Both the position numbers and the translations under genes were made by a program. A model generated the notes under the pieces. The model was not told the origin of the DNA. It saw only the letters and a list, made by a program, of their open reading frames with translations, and did not search any database. This document shows positions 7,827 to 18,055 of a DNA stretch of 64,000 nucleotides, piece by piece. The stretch lies in NCBI RefSeq assembly GCF_018070345.1, contig NZ_JAGPXX010000005.1:235329-299328 (forward strand), written 5' to 3'. This DNA is from Streptomyces sp. F63. GTDB taxonomy: Bacteria; Actinomycetota; Actinomycetes; Streptomycetales; Streptomycetaceae. Each line of letters starts with the position of its first letter. Within the stretch, counting starts at the first letter, position 1.

Positions 7827-10121
7827 CTATCCGGCCGCCCCGACGTACGACCGCAGGTGCCGGGCGGTCAACGTGTCCCCCTTCTCGACAAGTTCGGCCG
7901 GGGTGCCCTCGAAGACGATCCGGCCGCCGTCGTGGCCCGCGCCCGGGCCGAGGTCGATCAGCCAGTCGGCGTGGGCCATCACGGCCTGGTGGTGTTCGAT
8001 GACGACGACCGTGTTGCCGTCGTCCACGAGCCGGTCGAGCAGCGCCAGCAGTTGGTCGACGTCGGCCAGGTGCAGCCCGGTCGTCGGCTCGTCCAGGACG
8101 TAGGTCGTGCCCTTCCCGGACATGTGGACGGCGAGTTTCAGCCGCTGCCGCTCGCCTCCGGAGAGGGTGTTGAGAGGCTGGCCGAGGCGCAGGTAGTCCA
8201 GGCCGACATCGACGAGCCGGCCGAGGACGGTGCCGGCCTGGCCGGTGGTGAAGAAGGCGCGCGCCTCGCCCACCGGCATCTCCAGCACCTCGCTGATGTT
8301 CTTGCCGCGCAGGGTGTAGGAGAGCACCTCGGGGGTGAACCGCTTGCCCTCGCACTTCTCGCAGACGGAGGCCACCCCGGCCATCATCGCGAGGTCGGTG
8401 TAGACGAGCCCGATGCCGTTGCAGCCCGGGCAGGCCCCCTCCGAGTTGGCGCTGAACAGCGCCGCCCGGACGCCGTTGGCCTTGGCGAAGGCCTTGCGGA
8501 TCGGGTCGAGCAGCCCCGTGTACGTGGCCGGGTTGCTGCGGCGCGAGCCGCGGATCGGCGACTGGTCCGCGACGACGACGCCCTCCCGCCCCGGCAGCGC
8601 CCCGTGGATCAGTGAGCTCTTGCCCGAGCCGGCGACCCCGGTGACCACCGTCAGCACACCCAGCGGGATGTCCACGCTGACGTTCTTGAGGTTGTGCCGG
8701 TTGGCGTCCTTGATCGCCAGGTGCCCGCGCGGGGTGCGCACCGCCTCCCGCAGCCGGGCCCGGTGCTCCAGATACCGGCCGGTGAGCGTGGAGGAGGCAC
8801 GCAGTCCGGCCACGTCGCCGCTGTAGCAGACCTCGCCGCCGGCCGTTCCGGCCCCGGGCCCGAGGTCGACGACGTGGTCGGCGATCGCGATGACCTCGGG
8901 CTTGTGTTCCACGACGAGGACCGTGTTGCCCTTGTCGCGCAGCCGCAGCAGCAGGTTGTTCATCCGCTGGATGTCGTGCGGGTGGAGTCCGGTGGTGGGC
9001 TCGTCGAAGACGTAGGTGACGTCGGTGAGGCTGGAGCCCAGGTGCCGGACCATCTTCACCCGCTGGGCCTCGCCGCCGGAGAGGCTTGCGGAGGTGCGGT
9101 CCAGGCTGAGATATCCCAGGCCGATCTCCACCAGGGAGTCCAGCAGTTGCCGCAGTCCGGCCAGCAGCGGGGCGACGGACGCGTCCTCGATGGTCCGCAC
9201 GAACTCGGCGAGATCGCTGATCTGCATCGCCGAGCAGCCGGCGATGGTGCGTCCGCCGATCTTCGAGGACAGCGCGGCGGCGTTGAGCCGGGCGCCGCCG
9301 CAGTCGGGGCAGTCGGCGAAGACCACGGCGCGGTCGACGAAGGCCCGGATGTGGGACTGCATGGATTCCCGGTCCTTGGCGAGGAAGGTCCGGCGGATCC
9401 GGGGCACCAGCCCCTCGTAGGTGGCGTTGGTCGTGCCCACCTTGATCTTGGTGGTGGGCTTGTGCAGCAGGTCGTCCCACTCCTGCGGGGTGAACTCCCG
9501 CAGCGGCTTGGCGGGGTCGTAGAGGCCGGAGCCCGCCATGATCTGCTGGTACCAGGAGCCCACGGTGAACCCGGGGGCAGTGATCGCCCCCTCGTTCAGC
9601 GAGCGGTCCCGGTCCAGGATCCCGTCGATGTCGATCTCCGTGACCTGGCCGAGCCCCTCGCAGGCGGGGCACATGCCCTCGGCGCTGTTGAAGCTGAAGG
9701 CGGTCGAGGTGCCCACGTGCGGGGTGCCGAGACGGCTGAAGACGATCCGGAGCATCGTGTGGGCGTCGGTCGCGGTGCCCACGGTGGAGCGGGAGTTGGC
9801 GCCCATCCGCTCCTGGTCGACGACGATGGCGGCGCTGAGGTTGTGCAGGCCGTCGACGTCGGGGCGGCCCACGCTGGGCATGAACCCCTGGACGAAGGCC
9901 GAGTACGTCTCGTTGATCAGCCGCTGCGACTCCGCGGCGATGGTGCCGAAGACCAGGGAGGACTTCCCCGAGCCGGACACGCCGGTGAAGACGGTGAGGC
10001 GGCGCTTGGGGAGATCCAGGGAGACGTTCCCGAGGTTGTTCTCCCGGGCCCCGCGGACCTGGATGGTGTCGTGGCTGTCGGCGGAGTGCGGTGGCCTGGG
10101 TACTAAGGGGTCGGAATGCAT
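7827..10121 (-). CDS. UvrA-like excision-repair ABC ATPase (short form)
   Basis: A 764-residue protein with two ABC ATPase halves of the UvrA type. The first Walker A is G-V-S-G-S-G-K-S-S (about residues 47-55) and the second G-V-A-G-S-G-K-S-S. The two signatures are S-L-S-G-G-E-A-Q-R and T-L-S-G-G-E-R-Q-R, and each half has F/L-D-E-P-T-T-G-L-H. Zinc-module cysteines occur as C-P-A-C, C-P-D-C-G-G, C-P-G-C and C-E-K-C. Canonical UvrA is about 940-1000 residues, so this is a shortened paralogue, probably reduced in the UvrB-interaction region. Such paralogues are linked to tolerance of DNA-binding drugs or to lesion scavenging. The ATG at 10121 has AAGGAAG upstream; the longer open frame is low-complexity. 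It is divergent from the MarR/MFS pair. Confidence 0.88.
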   Translation of the reverse strand: MHSDPLVPRPPHSADSHDTIQVRGARENNLGNVSLDLPKRRLTVFTGVSGSGKSSLVFGTIAAESQRLINETYSAFVQGFMPSVGRPDVDGLHNLSAAIVVDQERMGANSRSTVGTATDAHTMLRIVFSRLGTPHVGTSTAFSFNSAEGMCPACEGLGQVTEIDIDGILDRDRSLNEGAITAPGFTVGSWYQQIMAGSGLYDPAKPLREFTPQEWDDLLHKPTTKIKVGTTNATYEGLVPRIRRTFLAKDRESMQSHIRAFVDRAVVFADCPDCGGARLNAAALSSKIGGRTIAGCSAMQISDLAEFVRTIEDASVAPLLAGLRQLLDSLVEIGLGYLSLDRTSASLSGGEAQRVKMVRHLGSSLTDVTYVFDEPTTGLHPHDIQRMNNLLLRLRDKGNTVLVVEHKPEVIAIADHVVDLGPGAGTAGGEVCYSGDVAGLRASSTLTGRYLEHRARLREAVRTPRGHLAIKDANRHNLKNVSVDIPLGVLTVVTGVAGSGKSSLIHGALPGREGVVVADQSPIRGSRRSNPATYTGLLDPIRKAFAKANGVRAALFSANSEGACPGCNGIGLVYTDLAMMAGVASVCEKCEGKRFTPEVLSYTLRGKNISEVLEMPVGEARAFFTTGQAGTVLGRLVDVGLDYLRLGQPLNTLSGGERQRLKLAVHMSGKGTTYVLDEPTTGLHLADVDQLLALLDRLVDDGNTVVVIEHHQAVMAHADWLIDLGPGAGHDGGRIVFEGTPAELVEKGDTLTARHLRSYVGAAG

Positions 10122-10514
10122 CCGGCTCTTCCTTGCTGGAGTCTCGGCGGTGGTCGTCTCCGCGGCGCGGCCCCGGCGCCCGGTGCGGGCGGGGTCACGG
10201 GACGGCGTACCGGTCCGCCGGCGCACGGCCGACCGGGCCGGGGGAAACGCCGTACAGCGTACGCGGAGCGGCGGGCGGAGGGGACCGGTTTTCTCCCGGC
10301 CGCCCGGCCGCCCGGCCGCCCGGCCACAGCGCGGGGACGGGCTTCGCGGCAGGCCCTGCCGGCTCAGCCCGCCCGGCGGGTCCGTTCCACCGTCGGTCAC
10401 CACCGGGCGGGTTCCGCGGACCGATCCGGCGGAGACGCCGCACAGGAGGAGACGCCGCACAGGAGGAGGCCCGGGGGACGCCCCACCGTGGGCGGCTGAC
10501 CGCGACGGCAGTTA

Positions 10515-10542
10515 TCACAGCACTGTTATATTAGCGCTGTGA
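10515..10542 (+). promoter_or_regulatory. probable autoregulatory operator and leaderless promoter of the MarR-MFS operon
   Basis: TCACAGC (10515-10521) and GCTGTGA (10536-10542) form an inverted repeat with a 14-base spacer that overlaps the GTG start of the MarR gene (10539). Within it TATATT (10527-10532) is a good -10 hexamer ending six bases before the start codon, so the transcript would be leaderless. This AT-rich patch stands out sharply from the surrounding GC-rich DNA. A palindrome covering -10 and start codon is what a MarR-type autorepressor would bind. The -35 region is poor. Confidence 0.65.
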
Positions 10543-11027
10543 CATCTTCGGATCCCACAACGCTGCCCGACCCCTGGCACTCCCTGCACGAGCTGCTGGC
10601 AGCCATGGACGCCGAGATCGAGCAGGTCTACGCCGAGCGTGGCATCGAGGGGGTGCGGCCCCGGTTCGCCTATCCGCTGATCCGGCTCGCCCACACCGGA
10701 CCACTGACCATCCGCGAGCTCGCGACGTCCCTGGGCCGCTCGCACTCCGCGGTGAGCCAGACCGTCGCCGCCCTGCGCAAGGAGGGCCTCGTCACCTCCG
10801 AGCCGGGGCCCGACGCCCGCACCCGGCGCATCGGCCTGACCGAGCGCGGCCGATCGCTGGTGCCCTTCCTGGAAGCGGAGTGGCGCGCCACCCACGCGAC
10901 GGTCGCCGAGCTGGACAGCGAGATCCCGTACGCGATGACCGCCGTGGTCGAGGAGGTGCGGCGGGCCCTGGAACGCCGCCCGATGCGGCAGCGGATCCTC
11001 CACCACCTCGTCGAGCCACCGCGATGA
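10539..11027 (+). CDS. MarR family transcriptional regulator
   Basis: A 162-residue MarR-type winged-helix regulator. The DNA-binding region spans about residues 50-110: L-T-I-R-E-L-A-T-S-L-G-R-S-H-S-A-V-S-Q-T-V forms the helix-turn-helix, and D-A-R-T-R-R-I-G-L-T-E-R-G is the wing. The flanking N- and C-terminal helices would form the dimer. It overlaps the MFS gene by four bases (ATGA), so it very probably controls that exporter, and its own start codon lies inside a palindrome. In this family, binding of a phenolic or drug-like ligand releases DNA; the ligand here is unknown. The upstream intergenic region is shared with the divergent UvrA-like gene, which might be co-regulated. Confidence 0.92.
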   Translation: MTSSDPTTLPDPWHSLHELLAAMDAEIEQVYAERGIEGVRPRFAYPLIRLAHTGPLTIRELATSLGRSHSAVSQTVAALRKEGLVTSEPGPDARTRRIGLTERGRSLVPFLEAEWRATHATVAELDSEIPYAMTAVVEEVRRALERRPMRQRILHHLVEPPR

Positions 11028-12331
11028 GGCGGCGCGTCCGCGTCCGCGTCCGCTTCCTCGACACCCGCCCGCTGCGCGGCAATCAGCCGTTCCGCGACCT
11101 GTGGATCGGCACCTCCGCCTCCCAACTCGGCGGGCAGATGGCCAACGTGGCAGTGCTGGCCCAGGTCTGGGAGCTGACGGGCAGCCCCGTGGGCACCGGC
11201 GCCATCGGGCTCGCCACCGGCCTGCCGATGGTGCTGTTCGGGCTGCTCGGCGGCACGCTGGCCGACACCTTCGACCGCCGCGCGCTGGTGCGGGCCACCA
11301 CCGCGGGCCAGCTGCTGGCCGCCGCGGGACTGTGCGCCCAGGCCCTGGCGGACAACCGCGACGTGCTGCTGCTGCTCGCCCTGGTGGCCGTGGGGACGAG
11401 CTGCGGCGCTCTCGGAGCTCCCGCCCGGCGCACCTTCCCGGTCCGGCTGCTGCCGGGCGACCAGGTCGCCGCCGGTCTCGCGCTGGCCAATGTCTCCTTC
11501 CAGGCGGCGATGCTGGCCGGTCCCGCGCTGGCCGGCCTGGTCATCGCCCGCTGGGACCTACCCGCCGCGTACGCGGCCCAGGCCGTGACCACGGCGGTCT
11601 CGATGCTCGCGGTGCTCCGCCTGCCCGCCATGCCGCCCGAAGGCGCCGACGCGGCAACCGGCAGGCGCCGGCCGGAGCGTGGCGGCTGGGGAATCGTCCT
11701 GCGCCGCCCGACGCTCTGGGGCTCGCTGGCCACCGACCTGTCCGCGACGCTGCTCGCCATGCCCGTCGCGCTCTTCCCGCTGGTCAACGAGGCCCGCTTC
11801 GGGGGAAGTCCACGGACCCTCGGCCTGTTCCTCTCGGCCGTCGCGGCCGGGGGGATCACGGCCGGTCTGCTCTCCGGCACGGTGACGGGCCGGCGCCGTG
11901 CCGGCCTGGTCCAGCTGTCCGCGGCCGGTGTCTGGGGCCTGGCGCTGGCCTGTTTCGGGCTGGCGGGGCCGCTGTGGGCGGCGCTCGGCTGCCTGGCCGT
12001 GGCGGGCGCTGCCGACACTGTGTCCGTCGTCACCCGCGGTGCCCTGATCCAGCGGGAGACCCCGGACGCCTGCCGGGGCCGGGTCTCCTCGGTGGAACAC
12101 GTCATCGGTGTCGCGGGCCCCGAACTCGGCAACTTCCGCGGCGGCCTGCTGGCGTCGGCCACCTCCGCCTCCTTCTCCCTGGTCTTCGGCGGGCTCTCGG
12201 CCGTCCTGGCGATCGCCGCCGTGGCCGCGGCCAACGCGCCTCTGCGCGCCTACCGCACGCCGCCCGCTGCCGCGAGGCCGACCGCCCCTGAAGTCGCCGA
12301 GGCGCCGGCGGCCACCGGCGAGGTCCGCTGA
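11024..12331 (+). CDS. MFS transporter, probable drug or siderophore exporter
   Basis: A 435-residue major facilitator protein with about 12 hydrophobic segments. After a short basic N-terminus it has N-Q-P-F-R-D-L-W-I-G-T, then the MFS motif A-like loop G-G-T-L-A-D-T-F-D-R-R between TM2 and TM3, and a long cytoplasmic loop in the middle (about residues 207-223) that is Arg-rich. The pattern is that of the EntS-like/multidrug efflux branch. The ATG start overlaps the stop of the MarR gene, so expression is translationally coupled to its probable repressor. The last ~30 residues are an Ala/Pro-rich tail without obvious function. The substrate cannot be read from the sequence. Confidence 0.88.
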   Translation: MRRRVRVRVRFLDTRPLRGNQPFRDLWIGTSASQLGGQMANVAVLAQVWELTGSPVGTGAIGLATGLPMVLFGLLGGTLADTFDRRALVRATTAGQLLAAAGLCAQALADNRDVLLLLALVAVGTSCGALGAPARRTFPVRLLPGDQVAAGLALANVSFQAAMLAGPALAGLVIARWDLPAAYAAQAVTTAVSMLAVLRLPAMPPEGADAATGRRRPERGGWGIVLRRPTLWGSLATDLSATLLAMPVALFPLVNEARFGGSPRTLGLFLSAVAAGGITAGLLSGTVTGRRRAGLVQLSAAGVWGLALACFGLAGPLWAALGCLAVAGAADTVSVVTRGALIQRETPDACRGRVSSVEHVIGVAGPELGNFRGGLLASATSASFSLVFGGLSAVLAIAAVAAANAPLRAYRTPPAAARPTAPEVAEAPAATGEVR

Positions 12332-12442
12332 TCCGCCTCCCACCTGCCGCGTCCCGCCTCCCGCCCGGCGCCCGGCGCCCGGCGAGGCCTGCGTCGTTCC
12401 TCGCCGACGGCGTCCGGACCGCGCGCACCGCCCCGTGCCGGC

Positions 12443-13612
12443 TCAGCTCAGCCCGGCCCGGCGGGCCCGTTCCACCGCCGGGCCGATGGCCTTGGCCACC
12501 GCGTCCACATCGGCCTCGGTCGAGGTGTGCCCGAGCGAGAAGCGCAGCGTGCCGCGTGCCTGCTCCGGGCTCGCACCGGTGGCCAGGACGACATGGCTCG
12601 GCTGGGCGACCCCGGCCGTGCAGGCGGAGCCGGTGGAGCACTCGATGCCCTGGGCGTCGAGCAGCAGGAGGAGCGAGTCGCCCTCGCAGCCGGGGAAGGA
12701 GAAGTGCGCGTTGGCGGGGAGCCGCCCGGCCGGGTCGGGGTCGCCGCCGAGGATCGCGTCCGGCACCGCCTCCCGTACGGCCGCCACCAGCCTGTCGCGG
12801 AGCGCGCCGATCTCCCGCGCGAAGTCCGCGCGGTGCTCGGCGGCGTGGCGCCCGGCCGCGGCGAAGGCGGCCACCGCCGGGACGTCGAGGGTGCCGGAGC
12901 GCACCTGCCGCTCCTGCCCGCCGCCGTGCAGCAGTGGGACGGGGGCCAGATCGCGGCGGAGCAGCAGCGCGCCGATGCCGTACGGGCCGCCGATCTTGTG
13001 GCCGGAGACGGTGAGGGCGCTCAGTCCGGAGGCGGCGAAGTCCAGCTCGATCTGCCCGAACGCCTGCACGGCGTCGGAGTGGACGGGGATGCCGTACCCG
13101 GCGGCCACGGCGGCCAGTTCCGCGACCGGCATGACCGTGCCGATCTCGTTGTTGGCCCACATCACGGTCACCAGCGCCACATCGTCCGGGTTCCGTTCCA
13201 CGGCCTCGCGCAGGGCCTCGGGGTGCACCCGCCCGGCGGAGTCCACCGGCAGGTACTCCACCCGGGCGCCCTCGTGCTCGGCGAGCCAGTCGACGGCGTC
13301 CAGGACGGCGTGGTGTTCGACGGGGCTGGCGAGGATCCGGGTGCGCTCCGGTGCGCCGTCCCGCCGGGCCCAGTAGAGGCCCTTCACCGCGAGATTGTCC
13401 GATTCCGTACCTCCCGAGGTGAACACCACCTCGCTGGGCCGCGCCCCGAGGGCCGCCGCGAGCGACTCGCGGGACTCCTCGACGGTGCGCCGGGCCCGCC
13501 GCCCGGCCGCGTGGAGGGAGGAGGCGTTGCCGGTGACGGCGAACTGGGCGGTCATCGCCGCCACCGCCTCGGGAAGCATGGGCGTCGTGGCGGCGTGATC
13601 GAGGTAGGCCAT
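12443..13612 (-). CDS. cysteine desulfurase (IscS/NifS class)
   Basis: A 389-residue PLP enzyme that converts cysteine to alanine and delivers the sulphur as a persulphide. It begins [11 protein letters not shown], the standard start of the class. The PLP lysine is in S-G-H-K-I-G-G-P (about residue 205), the [10 protein letters not shown] phosphate loop is present, and the catalytic cysteine lies in S-T-G-S-A-C (about residue 330). The enzyme probably supplies sulphur to MnmA (3103-4275) for tRNA 2-thiouridine synthesis. Family members next to mnmA in actinobacteria support that, but the two genes are ~8 kb apart here, with five genes between. A broader role in Fe-S or thiamine sulphur supply is possible. 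Confidence 0.93.
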   Translation of the reverse strand: MAYLDHAATTPMLPEAVAAMTAQFAVTGNASSLHAAGRRARRTVEESRESLAAALGARPSEVVFTSGGTESDNLAVKGLYWARRDGAPERTRILASPVEHHAVLDAVDWLAEHEGARVEYLPVDSAGRVHPEALREAVERNPDDVALVTVMWANNEIGTVMPVAELAAVAAGYGIPVHSDAVQAFGQIELDFAASGLSALTVSGHKIGGPYGIGALLLRRDLAPVPLLHGGGQERQVRSGTLDVPAVAAFAAAGRHAAEHRADFAREIGALRDRLVAAVREAVPDAILGGDPDPAGRLPANAHFSFPGCEGDSLLLLLDAQGIECSTGSACTAGVAQPSHVVLATGASPEQARGTLRFSLGHTSTEADVDAVAKAIGPAVERARRAGLS

Positions 13613-13689
13613 GATGCGCACGATTCTACGAGGAGCGGCGCGGGCGGAAGGCCGCCCCCGGCCTGTACCGCGCCCTCCGGTCAGTGGGC

Positions 13690-13717
13690 GGCCGCGCGGG
13701 ACCGGTCCCGCGCGGCC
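13690..13717 (-). terminator. 28-base perfect palindrome, probable terminator of the thioesterase gene
   Basis: GGCCGCGCGGGACC is followed immediately by its exact reverse complement, giving a 14-bp stem. It lies in the 260-base gap between the thioesterase stop (13873) and the cysteine desulfurase start (13612), both on the minus strand. There is no U-tract, which is usual for Streptomyces terminators. Confidence 0.6.
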
Positions 13718-13872
13718 GTGTGCCGTGTGCCGTGTGTCCGGTGGGCCCGCGGCCGGCCGGTGCCGGTGCACGGCGGTGCGCTTCCGTGGCGGGCCCACGG
13801 CGGGCGGGTCGCGGCCCGGCGCCCGGGCGCGGGGGCGGGGGCCCGGCTCCGGGGTCGCGCCGGCGCCACCCG

Positions 13873-14718
13873 TCAGCCGAGCTGCGCCCGGGCGAGCTGG
13901 CGGGACTGGGCGACGAGGCGGTCGCGGCTGTCCCAGACCTCGGCGTCCTCCTCCAGGAATCCGCCCGCGAGGTTGCGGGTGGTGATGGCGACGCGCAGCG
14001 GGCCCGGCGCCGGCCGGGAGCGGATGTGGGCGGTGAGTTCGACGGTGGGGACCCAGCCGGAGAGGCCCAGCTCGAAGGCGGTGGGCGGCAGGGCGTCGAC
14101 GGCCAGCAGCAGGGAGAGCGGGTCGGCGTCGCGGCCGTCGGCGAGGCGGAACCAGGCGCGCATCTCGCCGTTGCCGGAGGGCTTGCCGCGGGCCCAGCCG
14201 GCGGTGGCCGGGTCCAGGCGGACGTCGAGCCGGCCGGCTATCTCGGTGGCGCCGAGCAGGGCGCCGACCTCGTCGTCCGCGTGCCGGGCGCCGAGGCACT
14301 CCTCGAACGGCGGCATGGCGGGGGGCTTGGCGGTGGTGCGGACGTCGTCGGGGAGGGCGTCGAGGTCCCCGTAGCCGGCGACCACGCGCAGCCGCTCGAC
14401 CTCGGTGCCGTTCTCGTCGAGCTGGGTGAGGGACGCCTGACCGGTGGAGAGGGTGCGGCCGGTGCGCACCACCTCGGTGCGGATCCGCGCCGGGCCGGGG
14501 CGGGAGGCGGTGAGGTAGTGGGCGGTGACGGTGAAGGGGTCGGAGTGCGGCAGGGCCTCACCGAGGGCGCGGCCCGCCATGGCGAGGAGGTAGCCGCCGT
14601 TGACGGCGTGGATGATCGTCCAGCCGGACGACAGCTCCGCGTCATGCACGCCGGGCTCGCGCGGCGTCACCGCCGTGTCCCGGTCGAACTCGCTGTTCCC
14701 GATGGTTGCCTGTGCCAT
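13873..14718 (-). CDS. acyl-CoA thioesterase family protein (double hotdog, TesB-like)
   Basis: A 281-residue protein with the layout of two hotdog domains (4HBT_3/TesB-like). The N-terminal half has [19 protein letters not shown], the conserved substrate-helix region of this actinobacterial group. The C-terminal half carries [11 protein letters not shown] and [11 protein letters not shown], the second hotdog strand. It would hydrolyse acyl-CoA thioesters; chain-length preference is not readable. It stands alone between probable terminators. The ATG at 14718 sits five bases from a perfect palindrome, suggesting operator control. Confidence 0.85.
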   Translation of the reverse strand: MAQATIGNSEFDRDTAVTPREPGVHDAELSSGWTIIHAVNGGYLLAMAGRALGEALPHSDPFTVTAHYLTASRPGPARIRTEVVRTGRTLSTGQASLTQLDENGTEVERLRVVAGYGDLDALPDDVRTTAKPPAMPPFEECLGARHADDEVGALLGATEIAGRLDVRLDPATAGWARGKPSGNGEMRAWFRLADGRDADPLSLLLAVDALPPTAFELGLSGWVPTVELTAHIRSRPAPGPLRVAITTRNLAGGFLEEDAEVWDSRDRLVAQSRQLARAQLG

Positions 14719-14722
14719 GGAC

Positions 14723-14733
14723 TGTACGGTACA
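14723..14733 (-). promoter_or_regulatory. palindrome TGTACgGTACA immediately upstream of the thioesterase start
   Basis: An 11-base palindrome (5-base arms) lies five bases before the ATG at 14718. Reading the minus strand, TAATAT (14745-14740) just upstream is a plausible -10, with a GTTACC-like -35 about 17 bases further (14768-14763). A repressor bound at the palindrome would block an essentially short-leader transcript. The regulator is unknown. Confidence 0.4.
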
Positions 14734-14802
14734 CCGAAAATATTACTCGCCGGTAGACGCCGGGTAACCACCGGTACGGAAAGCCGGCGGGCAGCGCCGG
14801 GG

Positions 14803-14844
14803 GCGGTCCGTTCCGCGCCGCCCCGGCGGCGCGGAACGGACCGC
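14803..14844 (-). terminator. 20-bp perfect inverted repeat, probable terminator of the TRIC channel gene
   Basis: GCGGTCCGTTCCGCGCCGCC, two bases, then the exact reverse complement. It lies in the 322-base gap between the TRIC gene stop (15041) and the thioesterase start (14718). Apart from this hairpin and the thioesterase promoter region, the gap holds nothing that looks coding. No U-tract is present. Confidence 0.65.
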
Positions 14845-15040
14845 GTTCCCGGCTGAGGGGCCGCTCCGTCCCGGGGACCGGTGCCGTGTCCGTGGACGAG
14901 AGCACCGGCCGGGGGCGAGCACACCGGCGAACCGGCCGGGGGGGGCGGACCGGCCGCCCCGCATCGTCCGGCGACGGGAAGCCCGGGGGACGGGCGAGCC
15001 GGGCCCCGGCGCCTCCCCGGCCCCGGCGCCGCTCCGGCCC

Positions 15041-15700
15041 CTACGCCTCCTCCGCCGCCGACGACCTGCGGTGCCAGGCCCGGGGCGCCCGCCAGCCGTA
15101 GCGGATCGCGCAGAGCCGCAGCAGGAAGGCGGCGAGCGCGGAGAGCGCGCTGGAGACCGGGTTGAGCGCCCCGAGGTGGATGAGCAGCGCGGCCAGCGAG
15201 GCACCGACGATGGCCGGGACGGCGTAGATCTCCCGGTCCCAGCGGAGCAGCGAGGGCACCTCGTTGGCCAGGACGTCCCGGACGACACCGCCGCCCGCGG
15301 CCGTCACCACGCCCAGCACGGCCGCGAAGGGCAGCCCGAGCCCGTACTCGTACGCCTTGGTGGTGCCGACGACGCAGAACAGCCCCAGCCCGGCCGCGTC
15401 GAAGACGGCCACCGCCCGGTTGATCCGCTCCACCTGCGGATGGAGGAAGACCACCAGCACGGCCGCGAGCAGCGGCGTGACCAGATAGCCGAGATCGGTG
15501 AAGGCCGCGGGCGGCACGGCGCCGATGATCAGGTCCCGGATCAGGCCGCCCCCCGTCGCCGTGGCCGTCGCGAGCACCGCGATGCCGAACACGTCGAAGT
15601 TCTTGCGCACGGCGAGCAGCGCGCCGGAGATCGCGAAGACGAAGATCCCGGCGATGTCCAGCGCGTGCAGCACGGAGGGGGTGAACAGATCGGTGAGCAC
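15041..15700 (-). CDS. trimeric intracellular cation (TRIC) channel family protein, UPF0126 type
   Basis: A 219-residue integral membrane protein made of two tandem repeats of about three transmembrane helices, plus a seventh. Each repeat contains the glycine/arginine kink motif: A-T-A-T-G-G-G-L-I-R-D in repeat 1 (about residues 45-55) and T-A-A-G-G-G-V-V-R-D in repeat 2 (about 130-140). The D-x-x-G-x-x-x-F-A-x-S-G-A start of helix 1 is also present. Bacterial TRIC proteins are homotrimeric K+/cation channels of uncertain physiological role; some were annotated as glycine transporters. The GTG start has no close partner gene. Confidence 0.9.
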   Translation of the reverse strand: MLTDLFTPSVLHALDIAGIFVFAISGALLAVRKNFDVFGIAVLATATATGGGLIRDLIIGAVPPAAFTDLGYLVTPLLAAVLVVFLHPQVERINRAVAVFDAAGLGLFCVVGTTKAYEYGLGLPFAAVLGVVTAAGGGVVRDVLANEVPSLLRWDREIYAVPAIVGASLAALLIHLGALNPVSSALSALAAFLLRLCAIRYGWRAPRAWHRRSSAAEEA

Positions 15701-15784
15701 CCGGCGATTCTGCCCGGTGCCGGCGCGGTCATGACCCGTGTGACGTGTTACGCGCCGCGTGCCGTGCCGCCCGCCGCCGGGCCG

Positions 15785-16902
<1,118 letters not shown>

Positions 16903-16906
<4 letters not shown>

Positions 16907-18051
16907 GAGGTGGCCTCCGTCTTCTCGGTCGCGGCAGCCCCGGTGGCGGTGGCGTTCTTCTCGTCCCCGGCGGCACCGGGCTCGGCACCCGGTTCGGCGG
17001 TGTCACCGGCCTCCGGCACCGCTTCGTCCGGAAGGACGTGCGGGGCCTCGATCATGGCCGCGTCCCCCGCACCGGGCGCGTCGAGCACCGGGTTGACGCA
17101 CCGCACCCGGTGCCCCGGCGTGCGCGGCTCCGTCAGCTCGGGAGTGCCCTGCAGGCACTCCAGGGTGTAGTGGTCGCAGCGCGGCGCGAAGGCGCAGCCG
17201 TCCGCCCAGGCGATGTTGTCGTTGATGGAGCCCCGGATGGGGTTCAGCGGCTCGCCGCGCGGTGCGTCGAGCCGGGGTATGGAGCCCAGCAGCCCGTTGG
17301 CGTACGGGTGGGTGGGGGCGTCGAACAGCTCGCGCCGTCCCGCCGACTCCACGACCTTGCCCGCGTAGAGCACGTTGACCTGGTCGCAGAGTCCGGCGAC
17401 CACCCCGAGGTCGTGGGTGATCATCAGCAGGGCGGTGCCCTCCTGGTCCACCAGTTCCTTGAGGAGTTCGAGGATCTGCGCCTGGATGGTGACGTCCAGC
17501 GCGGTGGTCGGCTCGTCGGCGATCAGCAGCCGCGGCGCGCAGGCCACGGCCATGGCGATCAGCGCCCGCTGCCGCATACCGCCGGAGAGCTGGTGCGGGT
17601 ACTCCTTGAGCCGCCGGTACGGGTCGGGAATGCCGACCCGGTCCAGCAGGGAGGCGGCCTCCTTGCGCGCGGCCTGCCCCTTGAGGCCCCGGTGCCGGGT
17701 CAGGATCTCCGTGACCTGGATGCCGATGGGGACCACGGGGTTCAGCGAGGAGAGCGGGTCCTGGAAGATCATCGCGAGCTGGGATCCGCGCATCTCGCGC
17801 ATCTTCGCGTCACTCAGCCCGAAGAGATCGGTGCCGTCGAACCCGGCCCGCCCGCCGATCTCCACGCCGCGCCGGGGCAGCAGCCCCATCAGGGCGAGCG
17901 AGGTGACGCTCTTGCCGCAGCCGGACTCGCCGACGAGGCCCACGACCTCGCCCTCGCCGACGGAGAAGGACACACCCGACACGGCCCGCACATCGCGGCG
18001 TCCGCGCGCGGTGAAAGTGACGGTCAGTTCGTCCACGGAAAGCAACGGCAT
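16903..18051 (-). CDS. oligopeptide/dipeptide ABC transporter ATP-binding protein (DppD/OppD type)
   Basis: A 382-residue ATPase with Walker A G-E-S-G-C-G-K-S, signature L-S-G-G-M-R-Q-R-A-L-I-A-M-A, Walker B L-L-I-A-D-E-P-T-T-A-L-D and the H-D-L-G-V-V switch histidine. The C-terminal C-A-F-A-P-R-C-D and a later R-V-R-C are the DppD-type cysteine motif. The final ~60 residues are an Ala/Glu/Thr-rich tail beyond the usual family end. It starts five bases after the permease gene stop and overlaps the following ATPase gene by four bases. It acts on the cytoplasmic face with the DppF-type partner. Confidence 0.93.
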
Positions 18052-18055
18052 GTCA

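Noticed and set aside
5347..9672. A 1441-codon minus-strand open frame across the photolyase and UvrA-like genes
   Set aside because: It is out of frame with the clear UvrA-like gene and antisense to the photolyase. The sequence is Arg/Pro/Gly/Ala-rich without motifs, as expected from GC-rich shadows.
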